A stretch of DNA of 64,000 nucleotides from Anas platyrhynchos (lineage: Eukaryota; Chordata; Aves; Anseriformes; Anatidae), in NCBI RefSeq assembly GCF_047663525.1, contig NC_092587.1:142843001-142907000 (forward strand), read 5' to 3'. Of this stretch, positions 23,779 to 34,826 are shown in pieces; position 1 is the stretch's first letter, and the number at the start of each line of letters is the position of its first letter. A model generated the notes under the pieces. That model did not search any database. It worked only from the letters and a program-made list of their open reading frames with translations, and was not told the DNA's origin. Both the position numbers and the translations under genes were made by a program.

Positions 23779-24729
23779 GTAAAGAGACAGCAAATTGCTT
23801 TCCCTCTCGTATTTATTATTTTTTTCCCCTCTGATTCAGCTGTCATCAATCACAGCTCTAAAAGTGTCCTCACTGCTCTAAGAGAGCAGGCAGAGGAGTG
23901 CTGTATGAGCACCTAGCCCAAAGCTGGCTGTGCACAAGTGTGTGTGATGTGACTCCTGCGAGCACAGCGCCAGCTCTGTGGTGTCTGTGCCCACAGGTCC
24001 CTGCGGGTCCTGCTGCTGTCCCCTTGGGACACCTTCCCTAGGTGTAGGTCCTTGTGTGTTATCTGTGAATAAGTGACCGCTTGCAGCAGCAGCCATTCCT
24101 GCACTCCGGCATCTTTTGGCTTTTCTTCTGTCTCCCAGTGAAGACCAGGGGGAAGATGTTCCTCCTACCTCTATGCACGCTCCTGGTTTCTCGGGAAGCC
24201 CACCCAGCCATCACATGGCACCGTGCCACTTTGATGAGAGCATCATCACTGTGCTTAGCAGGGGAGGGGCTGTCCAGCCCTCACCAATGCACATTTTGGA
24301 TATACTTGCACTCCTCCAGCAGCAGCAAACCCCTTATTTGTGAGCCTGGCATGCTGAGAGCATTCCCCCACGTCCCCTGAGCTATGCGTTTCTCCAGCTG
24401 CTTCTGGCTCTGTAACTTCACCTCCTGTCTTCCTTCCCTCTCCTGTGGCTGCAGCACACAGAGGCCAGTCTCCTGTTCTCTGTTTGGGTTATGGAGTTAA
24501 ATTCCACCCTTAACATGTCTTCGGGCTCAGAATAGCTGTTACAAAGTCCAAGAGAATAGGAATAGCTGTGAAACCGTACTGTATCGCCAGTCCCTGTTTT
24601 TATTACCGCTACATACTCCGCACTGCCAAGGACGGAGGTAATGAGCACAACGAAATGTTTACAGTGGGGTACATTTCAGGCTGATTACAAATTTTCCTGG
24701 CGTGTCTTTTGGGGGGGAATTAATTCCAG
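23779..24729 (+). other. ECRG4 intron 2
   Basis: Starts GTAAAG and ends AATTCCAG. Frames at 24081-24380 and 24116-24343 show nothing recognisable, and no recognisable repeat is seen. Confidence 0.88.
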
Positions 24730-24887
24730 CCCCCGCCGCCGCGAAGCCTGAGGTGTCGGTGAAAGAGAAGGCGGCCAAGGAGTTCCTGAGCAGCCTGAGA
24801 CGCCACAAGCGGCAGCTGTGGGACCGCAGCCAGCCCGATGTGCAGCAGTGGTACCAGCAGTTCCTCTACCTGGGCTTCGACGAGGCG
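24730..24887 (+). CDS. ECRG4 exon 3: furin-type site and QLWDR segment
   Basis: A 158-base exon between ATTCCAG and GTGAGT. It encodes residues 47-99, with Ala-Pro-Ala-Ala-Ala-Lys, the acidic/basic [10 protein letters not shown] helix, and the RRHKR processing site fitting R-X-K-R. The strongly conserved [17 protein letters not shown] and GFDEA follow. The codon phase closes exactly at the donor. Cleavage after R74 would release the C-terminal peptide beginning QLWD, as described for the mammalian protein. Confidence 0.97.
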
Positions 24888-26828
24888 GTGAGTGAGGCAA
24901 CCCAGAAACGTCAGGCACCCCAGAAATGTCAGGGCTCGGGGTGAGCTGTTCCAGGGGCTGCCCTGCTCCTGGTCACGAGTTGGATGCTGAGATTTTGTTC
25001 ATCTGGTTTAAATAGCAAACGTTGCACAGAAATACAAGCTCGGTATTTGTTAGAGACTTCCACGTAGTTTTATTAACAGACAAAACAGTGTTAAAATCCT
25101 GGCAGGAATTCTTGCCTTCTACCGAACTTAAGCTTAACAGGTTACAGACAAAGTTTGCCTCGAGAAATAGACGGCCAGACGGGGTAATCAATTGTGTCTC
25201 AGGAAATGAGTTTGGCAGGCTCGACTCAATCAATTTGCTTCTAAACACGCTGAGAAAGCCACACCAGGCTGGTCCTGGGTGGCATTCTTCAATGAAATTG
25301 CACCACCGTCACCTACCTCGCATGGCTCCCGGCCCCTGCCAGCACTGGCAGCTGTGCCTTGACTCTAAATGCGAAAGGAAACCTGCCTGGCAATGTGCTC
25401 CCTTCAAATGATAAGGATAGATTTCCCTACAACAGTTAATTTGTATAAACACTGGAGTGGAAGCAAGAGTTCCCAGCTGATATGCACGCTGCACAAAGCC
25501 CCGCTCAACAGACACTGAAAGAGAGTGGAAAACGTGCATTTACTTGCAGTCCCATGTGTGGAGTAATTTGTGCATAAATAAGAGGTAAAAATAGATATAG
25601 ACTTTGAATTCCTGGCTTCTGTCAGCTGCATGAATGTGTTTAATGAGACTGCACGGGCACAGGCAAGCTGAAGTACATTTTAGACCTTTGTGTTACGTGG
25701 ATTGCTTAGAAGATGGATGCACTCATTTTCAAAGCTGGAACAATTAAAAACAATCCTTTGCTTGGACTGCAGTAATGAAGGCTACGTTTCTTTGTTGCTC
25801 CTGGACATTATGCAGATACAAGTTACTTTTTAGCAGCATGGCCATACCCCTGACACAATAGGAAAAATAACAAACACAGCATTGTGAATCCCCAACTAGA
25901 GACTGGGTGCAAATCCCAAGAGGTTAAGTAGCAAGGACAAGCCACGCAGATAAGATGTATTCCTCGCTGCACGTTGCTGTGTGCATTGATGAAAATGAAA
26001 CGAGGCCTGTTGTGGGACACAATGAATCCACTTAGGAGCTTTTCTGGAGTATTAAGACACAGTTTTAACAATGAAATAACTGTTTGTTCCAGCCTTGCTT
26101 TAGCAAGGACTTAGGCCATACTTACCCATTGTGTATTTTGCAAAACTTTTTTTTTCAAATCTTGGCCAAAAATATTTCCAAAGAGTCATTCATATGGAAA
26201 GGCTTTGGCTTGGCAAGTATTTGATATCCTTGCATACTGTTTTTCCACTGCTGTCGTGTACAGAATTGAACTGCCTACTGCCTATAGCTGTATGTTTGAT
26301 TAAAAATGGAACATGAAAAATAAAATGAGACATCAGAGCCAAAAAGTGAAGGGTTCTCTCACTCATTTTGCAATTGGAGGCCTTGTAACTAAAGACATAG
26401 GGGAGCAGAAAAATACATTTTCACATTTTTAAGTGCAAAACATTGAAGTGTTTCTATAGTCTGCTGTTGAAAAGGTAGCAGAAATATTAATGGTGCTCAG
26501 CGTGTGTTCCACTGGAAGATGATCTCAGTTTAAGCACTGCATAGAGGGCAGGGCTGTGGGGTGGTGGGTCCCAGGTGGGGCTGGTCAGGACATCAGGACC
26601 ACATCAGGGTCTGGATATGTCCCACAGAGAAAGTTGGTGCAGTCATAAAACCTCTTGGATGTAGGGATTTAGTTTTGTCAAATATGTGAAAGATCTGAAT
26701 TTCTGGAGGAACAAAAGAAAAAAGGAATCTGTCATCTTTTTGTTTCCTTTTATTCTCTTCATTGTAAAGTTTTATTCTTGGACAACAAGTATTTATATTT
26801 ATTTCTTTATTATTTATTTTTCTGGCAG
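24888..26828 (+). other. ECRG4 intron 3
   Basis: Starts GTGAGT and ends TATTTTTCTGGCAG. About 1.9 kb of unique-looking DNA. No additional exon or recognisable transposon is seen. Confidence 0.88.
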
Positions 26829-26990
26829 AAATTTGAAGATGACATGTCCTACTGGACGAGCTTAGGGCGCGGTGGCAATGAGTACTACGGTGGGTACTAC
26901 CAGCACCACTACGATGAGGATTCACCAATTGGCCCGCGGAACCCCCACACCTTCAGGCATGGGGCAGGCGTCAACTACGATGATTACTGA
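26829..26990 (+). CDS. ECRG4 exon 4: C-terminal coding exon
   Basis: Reads KFEDDMSYW, then a tyrosine- and histidine-rich region with [15 protein letters not shown] and IGPR, and ends GVNYDDY-TGA (stop 26988-26990). The in-frame DNA upstream of 26829 is intron, because the strong CTGGCAG acceptor restores the GFDEA|KFEDD junction typical of the family. Confidence 0.97.
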   Translation, partial: KFEDDMSYWTSLGRGGNEYYGGYYQHHYDEDSPIGPRNPHTFRHGAGVNYDDY

Positions 26991-27178
26991 TGCCATTTCT
27001 CCTCCCTCAGCTGGTATCTATAGGGCTGTGATGGGCAAGCTGGGTCTAAGTGGCCCTGCTTCCCCTGCTGTTTGTGTAGAACAGCAAGAGTAAAGGAGCT
27101 GCCAGATTTTGAAAAGAGAAATACGACTTTTTAAAACTATTGTTACTTAGTAGTACACTATATATAAAGTGTTATAGA

Positions 27179-27184
27179 AATAAA
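27179..27184 (+). terminator. Poly(A) signal AATAAA, ECRG4 (proximal)
   Basis: First canonical hexamer after the ECRG4 stop codon. Confidence 0.75.
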
Positions 27185-27205
27185 GCTTTTGGTTTTTTTT
27201 GATAA

Positions 27206-27211
27206 AATAAA
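27206..27211 (+). terminator. Poly(A) signal AATAAA, ECRG4 (distal)
   Basis: Second canonical hexamer 27 bases later, closer to GT-rich DNA. Either or both may be used. Confidence 0.65.
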
Positions 27212-27230
27212 CAAATTTCCATTATTTAGT

Positions 27231-30200
27231 AGAGCTGAGTAGAGTGAGTTTCATTGACCCGTATTACTAGAGATTAATTTTTAAAAGGCTTTTTCATTTG
27301 CTTTCCTACACCCAATTGTAAAATTACATTATGTCATCTATCTTGGCATATAGAGAATATAATATATGCCAATACGTATCAGATGTGCTTGCTGATTCAC
27401 ATTTGTGTGAACAAATACATCCAATTATTCCTGGGGGAAAAGAAAAAAGAAATCCTCTCAAATGAAAGCTGCCATGTTGCCTCCTCTGATATTTCCATAC
27501 CTACTGCACACAGCCTTACAAACTTGTGTGGTATGGCACCCTTACAGCTCCTGGCAAGGAGAAAGATGTTCACAAAAGCTAATTACAGCATAGTGAAGCT
27601 TGCTTTCCTCCAAAGCTTGTGCAAGGAAAGGATTCTCCAGGACAAGGGCTCCAAGGAGGAACCCGGCTTCAGCCCTAGCCTAACGTGCTCCAGAAACTCC
27701 ACATTCCCCTGGATCTTGGAAGACTTAGCAGACTCCTGGCCAGTTTAATCGGTTTGAACTGGTTTGTTTCCTAGGGTAGAAGACCCTTTACTCCCAATAG
27801 GGAACAATCCTGTTCTGAGCCAAGCACTCCTTCGCCCAGTTGGAAAACACCTATTCCTGGAAGAACGCTTCCACTTTGTGTCCTATCAAAAAAGTGCAAA
27901 GGAGTTGGCAAAGTTTGAACCCTGCTGATGATTTCCATCATTTCCCAGAATTTAAAACAACTGGGAATTCAGACCTGCCGAGTAAGAAGAATTAAAGAAA
28001 GTGCTGTAAATAAATACCATCCCTCCCTAGGCCTTTGCAAGCCGTGTCAATTCCTGCAGGCTGACTCAGTCCAGCAGCTTTCCGTGTCTTGAATGCTCCC
28101 AGTAGAGTCAGCAAGATCTGCATTCTCTAGACAAAAAATAAAATAATCCTTTCCATTACATTGTGCCCATACTGGGCAGGCTGGAGCGGGCTGAACCATG
28201 TCCCTAAGCGCATCTTCCAGAGTAGCTGGGCTTTAGTTGACTTCTTAGAAATGGTGCACAGTTTTTACTTAACATTTTTTTTTTTTTCCCCAAGCAAAAG
28301 CTCTGAGGGGAGGACACTCTCCTTCTTGCAGAGAGGTCCACCTGATGTAAAGTCCCAGTGATGCAAAAGTGCATACAATAAAATAAACAGCAAAGCAGGT
28401 GTGAGCCATCACAAGTTTAGGCAAAAGGAAGAAAAATATTAATAACAATTTGTCAACAATGCATGGAGTGCTTCACAGTTAAGCACATTAGTAAAGTTAA
28501 TTGTTTCCTTTGAACATTTCTGTCCCCAAACCCAGACAAAAGTCTCCACCCTCTCCCAGCTTTCCTATTCCACTGCGCAGACAGCACAGGGCATTTCATG
28601 GCACCATCCCCAGCCATCCCAGCACTGACATCGCATCACTTCACTGGGACAGAAGAGAAAAAAAAAAAGTGAGGAAAAAAATATGAAATTTGCTATTATG
28701 GGTAGGTAAGTAAGAGAAGAAAAGGGACTGTGAAGAGGAGCAGGGAACCAGAGTTTGATTTTTGCAAGAAATATGAATTGTTATTTCAGAAAAACCTCCC
28801 TGTTGATGCAGCATCACATTCGGGAGCCCCCTGCCATACAGAAGGAGCTCTGCTTAGGTCCAGAGCTTTTGCTGCCGTTCGTTGTAACTCTAGGGAGTCA
28901 GAGCTGCCAATAAGAACTTTGACATGCGAGATTTTTTCACAAACATGGCATAAAAACAGGGTCTCGAGGCCACTAAAGGGATTCAGGTGGAGACAGGGAA
29001 ATCTTGGTCACCCTGGCGCACGTGAGCAGTGTCTGCATGCCAAGTCCTATCGCAGTCCCGATCTTTTCCATGCCATACTCTTCTCCTACCACTTGTGATC
29101 CCAGCACTGGGAAATATTTAGAACAAAGCCACTATGGATTTGTGCTGGCTGCATTTCCACTGATTTCAGGGGCAGGATGTATGGATGTTAGGAACCAGCA
29201 GTGCTGAGTACACGCTTCCCTTACTGGTAACAAAGCATCCTTTTTCTGTGGACAAGTCTTCTCTGATCAGCCTCTAACAACCTACAGGGACTTCTTGGCC
29301 TCAAGTAGCATTAAACTTAATACTAATGAAGGCCTGGGGAGCAGCTCAATCCATCAGACTAATCAAAGCCCTGTTTTGCCCTCTTTAGCCTGTTCTCTAA
29401 GGGTAAAAAAATGTATGCAATTGCATTTGTGTCTTCCCTCCTCCCCTGCTTAAACTCTGAAAGACAATCCCAAACGTATTCAACAAAAGTGAACTTTAAA
29501 AAATATATGTTTCTAAAAATTTATGGGAAAAAAAAGGGTAACAAAGACATATGTAGATGACCAGAGGTGAGTTCAATGGTTGCTAAACCAGAATCTTAGA
29601 GGAGCTGCAAACACCTCAGACACAAAAAAGGAGTTAGATGACTCTTCCCAGAGCAGAAAATCCAACCTAAAGACGTGAAGCTTCTCTAGACTGTATGTTC
29701 ACAGAACTACTTACTTAAAACAACCATCTGCAAGGCTCTCTGTAGCTGTTTGTGGACCAATAATGTGGTTTACAGAGCTTCTGAGCAGCCCTGTGTGTAC
29801 AAATAGGTGTAGTCCATGAGGGAAAAAAAGTCCTACTGTGGACCTCACACTGTGATAACTTCCAGGCAGCAAGGGTGGTCCTCCCGGTGAGATTCAAGGA
29901 GCCCATGACCCTGGATGCCTTACACACCTCTCCTTCTGTAAAACTGACCTCACTTGCCAGCACCGAGCTATCCAGTTCACCACACACCTCTGCTAGCGCT
30001 GCATGTTCCCTACTGAGCCAGGAGGACTCGCACTTAATGCCAGCGAACTGTCCTCTTGTGCAGCTCACTGTGACTAAATAGGAACCACGTAACACAGGTC
30101 ATGTTAGTTTAACGTTGCCTGCTTGCCTGGGTGCCAGCAGGAAATCCCAACTCCCAAATTTCCTATTAAAAAAAAAAAAAAAAGCAACACATTGTGCTTG

Positions 30201-31879
30201 GGCATTGAGATGAGAGCATGGCTTGGCTTACTGCTGTACTCCATTGTCCTCTGTCAAAAGTGGCTCTGCTCAAGTGGCAGCAGCTGTTTCGTACCTGTGG
30301 TTCCCTGCACACCCGACGCCTTCCTCCTCCTCGGATGTGTAGCACCAGGTGGGGACAGAGAGCACCAACACGCAAACCTACACGGCTTTCTTGAAGTCTC
30401 AGACCAAACAAAACTTGAAATTATCTTAGATTTTCAGTGTTCAGCACCAGCGGACTCTGTTTTAACACCCATGACTCATGCTTTTCAAACTGTCTAGAAA
30501 GCCAGCTTCAAACACAAAGGGCAACACCACCTCGGCTGCTGTTTCTAGAAGACAGCATACAGAAAGAATATGGGAACTGAACCAGGAACCACTGCAACAA
30601 AAGCTAGAAACGGCACAAGAAAAGTGACAGATCAATACAGCCTGTCACTCAGTCCCAGCGGGAGGCGTACCACATACTGACAAATGGGTTGTATCAGCAC
30701 CAGGCATTTGCCCTCTGACCAATTTGCCCCTTCTGTGAGGGAGGTCAGGCTGTGAAGTAAAGAGCTTTTAAATTCAGATCTGTAGCATCCAAACATTCAG
30801 ACTTCCTGAGGGATTTTTTTGAAAATGCACATTTTATGCCAGTCTCCAGATGCATGTTTGTTCCAGTGCAGTTTACTTATTTCACACTAAAGCCATTGAA
30901 TAAAATGAAAAGCAGTCCTGGAAATAGCAGCTGGTACCCAACAGTTCCTGTTTCTTGCTCAGTGGCTGCTCTAAATGCTGGATGCAGGGTTGCAACTTTT
31001 GTGCACCACCTCTTCATAGATGCTTTGGCATCCAACAGAGCAATTTGAATGAGAAGTAGATATGAGGAGAAAGAATACCTTTGCCCCAAATTGTTTGTGG
31101 AGTCCTGGGGACCTTTGTCAGACAGCCTGGGCGACCCTCCAAGCCTTGCAAGCACCAGGAGGTTCAGACAGCTTTGGTGGATGGCATGCTCAGACGGGGG
31201 GACCTAACTACCACACTGCCCCCCCAGAGCCCTCCCTGGGTCCGGGCACCAGGTCAGCCCAGCAGGTAGCTCCCACCTTGACCATCAGTCGGCAGACCTC
31301 AAAAACGTAAAGGAGCTGTTCCTCAAAAGCTAACGAAACATCAAGCTTTAACGAGATAAAGTCAAGTCACTTTGCTTGATGAGATTTAGGATTTTCGATT
31401 TTGAGTGGCGCTAAGCCAAAATACCTTTTAAAAGCCCTCTGCCAGTTCTTCCTTCTAGGTATTCAGTCTTTGGTGTGTTGCGCTGCAGAACTGGACAATT
31501 TAATTATAGTTTATTTCTTTAGGATGACAGGCATAGTTATTGAAGTTGTAAGCATTTACTGGCAATTCAATAAATGCTTAAAATAGAAACATTTCCTCAA
31601 TTAGGGAGGGTGAAGTTAGCAGCCATGGCTTGAAGAAAATCTTATACTACTGCATCACTATCAACTGCCTGAATTGAAATAAATCAGGATGTTTTTTTCC
31701 TATCCATTTCAACATCCCACATCCCCTCCTGTGTAGCTATTAAGAGATGAGCAATGCAAGACAAAATGCTATTAACCTTGAGCCAATTATTTGCAATTAT
31801 TTATGTTACTTCCTAATTAATTACACATCTGTGTATATATTGTGTATGCCAGAGATGTGGCCACAGTGAAACACAAACT
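27231..31879. other. Interval between the convergent ECRG4 and UXS1 3' ends
   Basis: About 4.6 kb with no recognisable exon, transposon or RNA gene. It holds short A- or T-runs (for example 28268-28280, 30168-30183) and small chance open frames such as 27383-27748 on the + strand. A T-rich tract then A-rich patches approach the UXS1 end. Confidence 0.65.
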
Positions 31880-31900
31880 AGTAAATAGAAGTTTCAATAT

Positions 31901-31906
31901 TTTATT
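31901..31906 (-). terminator. Poly(A) signal AATAAA, UXS1 (distal candidate)
   Basis: TTTATT on the + strand, AATAAA in the transcript, with GT-rich DNA 20-30 bases downstream. This is my preferred UXS1 end signal. Confidence 0.6.
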
Positions 31907-31947
31907 AAAATAGCATATTCAACCACTGTAACCAATAATACATTAAC

Positions 31948-31953
31948 TTTATT
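31948..31953 (-). terminator. Poly(A) signal AATAAA, UXS1 (proximal candidate)
   Basis: A second canonical hexamer 47 bases upstream in the transcript. Confidence 0.45.
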
Positions 31954-32581
31954 CCCAGAGTACGCACAACACAGTAGTGATTCAAAATATCCTTATCCAT
32001 GGTAATCAATGAAAATATCTCAAATTCAAGTGTACAACTAAAACTAAACCTTTGAAAAAATCTCTCATTTAAAGAATACATAAAGCTCTCATACAGAATT
32101 CTCTTAAACTCCTCTATACTAGGCGTCAGTGTCTCTCATCTGACAATACCACTAGCTTTTTTCTTATGCATAGTAACATCTCATATTTTATAGTACCCAT
32201 TTTATAAATAAATTGGTATTTTCCATCCCGTTTGTGTTTATCTTCAGCTTCACAAAGAAACCAGTAAATAAAACTGTCAAGGACAGTCACAACAAAATGA
32301 TCTCACAGCAAGATATAAAACTTGAAGATACTAAAAGATGTTTCTACTCTATTTTACATAAAAAGACAGATTTAAAAAGTGCAAGGCAAGATTTGCAGGG
32401 GAAGGGGAATATTTGTTTGTTATTTTTAGGCACATCCACTTCTTTAAAGCAAGCTTCAGAATGAAATTCCAGTTTGTTCTTCATGATACCTGTTTCAAAG
32501 TCTCTTTCAAAAAAAAAAAAAGAAAAGAAAATTACATCCGTCAAATGTCAAGCAGGGCATTTCCTGTTCAACCAACAGTCT

Positions 32582-32713
32582 TCAATTATGTCTTGTTCTT
32601 CCTTTTTTCATCCTTGCAGGTTTTGGTTTGGGAATATACTGATTGTTCGCCTGATATTCAAGTTCTTTACGGAAGTAATGAATTGCTTTATTCAAACCTT
32701 CTTCCAATGGGAC
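32582..32713 (-). CDS. UXS1 last coding exon and stop
   Basis: Reads V-P-L-E-E-G-L-N-K-A-I-H-Y-F-R-K-E-L-E-Y, QANNQYIPKPKPARMKKGRT, then R-H-N and TGA (32584-32582 on the - strand). The basic tail is conserved. M and the final N are at positions where I recall I and S in human. The exon opens after GGGAACAG in phase 0 and supplies 43 residues. Confidence 0.97.
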   Translation of the reverse strand, partial: VPLEEGLNKAIHYFRKELEYQANNQYIPKPKPARMKKGRTRHN

Positions 32714-34722
32714 CTGTTCCCAAAAAATGAGAGAATCATTATTACTCTGAGTTCACAACAGCACCTTCTTTAATACAGCTATTCAAGACCACTAGAGAGT
32801 CCTTTAAATCTTTGCCAATATAAGTATTAACAGCACCACATACTGGTTATATCTCTGCACTGCTAATGCATGTTAGCTTTCAAACATTAGATGTATTTTC
32901 TAATGTTGTAAGGCAAAAAAACTAACAAACTTAAATCATATCAGACAGTTATGTATTGACAGATTTACAAAATTTGAGCATTATACATTAAAAAAGAGAA
33001 GTACACAGAAACCTAAGTCCTTTCTGTTTTTAATAATTAAGGACCACCTTTTGCAGAATCTCACAGAATGGTATACACCCTAGAAAGGCATAAAGGTGGT
33101 AGGATTTGTTGTTTGCATCCATATAAAGAAAGAAGGGATACAAATTAGCATCCAGTGTCATTTGACATCCTTAAATCCCATTAAAATAATTATATTTTTT
33201 GTATTCTATGCCTGTATTTAAACACTGTGCTCTGTAGACCAGAACAACAGAAATATTATCCACTTTTCTCGGGAGTCATATGCTCTGACATGCTTGCTGA
33301 TACCATCTTCGATACAGGAGGATAGAAAAGCAGCACAAAAACTATGTGCCTGAAACTCAATGTACCAATACTGTGCTGCTACTTCAGAGTCAATGTTGGT
33401 ACTCACGGCACCGAAAACAGGTCAGAGGTATAAAAGTCAACTGCTTTAAGCCTTTTATAACACCTTCCACCCTCCTTGTGCTTTGAGGCACGGTCTGTTA
33501 ATATCTGGTGTCTCTGAATAATTTCAGAAGGGTCCAGAGCTTTTTCTATTAATAGCCTTGTATTTACTAAATGGGTTCACAGGTTTCCTGTAAAGATTTT
33601 TGTCTGAAAAAAATCCAAAAAAGCTTACAAATCATTATGCTAGCTAGAATGGGGAGCTGGCTAAGAAAGTCATGCTCTTTCTATGGATTAGAAAGAGCCT
33701 TACCTCACCACCAAAACAGCTCTTATCATCAACTCTGCTTTGCTATAGATTTGGACAATTAACTTCACCAGAAAGGTTGAGAAGGAAAGTAACAGTGATC
33801 ATGGGAATTTTGCAATTCTCACATATCAGCTGTGCAGAATAATCACTATCTTAGCCACCTCAGATAACTAATAATCAAGTTTCAGAAGTGGACAGACAAA
33901 CTTTATTGTGGATGGTAAGACAAGTTCAACTAGCCTCGAGCATGTTCCAAGCTTATCTACACTGAGAACAAGCCTTGAACATCTCTACATATGATACCTG
34001 TAGCCCAAAATGAGAGCTGTTTATTCTGGTTTAAGTTCTGTCCACCAGAACTTAAAACAATAAGGAAGAAAAGAAAAAAAGAGCATCAGCTCTCTCTGAT
34101 TAGGTTCATATTTTGCTTTGCCCGAGTTTCACATAGTTCCCTTTAAATGAACTCAAAACTAAACAGAACATCCAATTCTCGTATTTCTCCCCACTAATCC
34201 AAACAAATGTTTTGGTTGCAATGTTGTTACCAATCATCTTAAAAAGAGTCTTACACTGTAGATTTTCTAAAAATATTCTAATGAAGTTAAAAGCAATATT
34301 TTCCTTCCATAATGCATGTTACTCCAGGAAAACAGGAATGAGGGCAGCAACAGCAAATTCATTAGGCTCCCATAACTATGTACAATATATTTCAAAGAAT
34401 ATGTCAGGCTTACAGGAGGCAACCACTTTAGAATATACATATTAAACAGTTAAAATGCCTATATTTTGTTCCTACTGAAGTTTGTTAAAAATGCCAGTAC
34501 TAATATGCTCTTCTGCATGGCAAAGAGCATGCAATCTTACCCAGCAGTTCATCAGTCATGAGCAAGGTCAACTTATGACAGACTGTAGGCACCGTACACC
34601 CTTTAAAGAACTGTCCTGGAGATTGCATTAAGCAAATATTCTGAAAACTGAAAGATATCCTTATCACATGGTACGCCTCCTTGTGTTTTCGCACACAAAG
34701 ACAGTAACACAGCTGTACATAC
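32714..34722 (-). other. UXS1 last intron, about 2.0 kb
   Basis: Donor GTATGT, acceptor GGGAACAG. AT-rich, with no recognised repeat or exon. Confidence 0.83.
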
Positions 34723-34826
34723 CACAGGTTCCCAGCCAAGCAATAACTTTGCTTTTCTGATGTCAGGTTTTCGTTTCTGAGGATCATCCTGTGCTTCTGA
34801 GAGAAACTGGATTTCACTCTCACTGC
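34723..34826 (-). CDS. UXS1 exon: SEIQFLSEAQDDPQKRKPDI segment
   Basis: A 104-base exon completing Gly, then S-E-S-E-I-Q-F-L-S-E-A-Q-D-D-P-Q-K-R-K-P, D-I-R-K-A-K-L-L-L-G-W-E-P-V. The DDPxxRKPDIxKAKxxLGWEP block is the C-terminal signature of UXS enzymes. Acceptor TTGTTTGATAG, donor GTG|GTATGT. Confidence 0.97.

Larger units (their letters stand above)
23044..27230 (+). other. ECRG4 (augurin) gene, complete, four coding exons
   Basis: Splicing 23190-23280, 23731-23778, 24730-24887 and 26829-26990 gives a 459-base frame encoding 152 residues (the human protein is 148, as I recall). ECRG4 is a secreted or cell-surface-tethered peptide precursor, described as a tumour-suppressor-like and neuroendocrine factor. 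The product has a hydrophobic leucine-rich signal peptide (about residues 13-29) and a conserved NKLKLMLQKRE segment (36-46). A basic furin-type site RRHKR (70-74) follows, then the conserved QLWDR start of the mature C-terminal peptide (75-79). The protein ends in NYDDY. All junctions are GT-AG with consistent phases (1, 1, 0). Introns are about 450, 951 and 1941 bp. The gene is convergent with UXS1. The outer limits, meaning the transcription start and poly(A) site, are estimates. Confidence 0.96.
26991..27230 (+). other. ECRG4 3' UTR with two AATAAA signals
   Basis: About 240 bases follow the stop. AATAAA occurs at 27179-27184 and again at 27206-27211, followed by GAGTAGAGTGAGTTT-like GT-rich DNA that could be the downstream element. 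The 3' end is inferred near 27200-27230. Confidence 0.75.
31880..32581 (-). other. UXS1 3' UTR
   Basis: About 700 bases follow the stop on the - strand. An A13 run at 32509-32521 on the + strand (T-run in the mRNA) lies close to the stop. Candidate poly(A) signals are at 31948-31953 and 31901-31906. The end near 31880 is inferred from the distal signal and following GT-rich DNA (AGTTTGTGTTTC on the - strand). Confidence 0.65.

Noticed and set aside
26778..27093. Stand-alone small proteins at ECRG4 exon 4
   Set aside because: One frame is exon 4 plus intronic lead-in and the other is its out-of-frame shadow. The acceptor at 26827-26828 and the family junction decide the structure.
32413..32773. 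+ strand frames opposite the UXS1 last exon
   Set aside because: They are antisense shadows of a well-identified exon, 3' UTR and intron.
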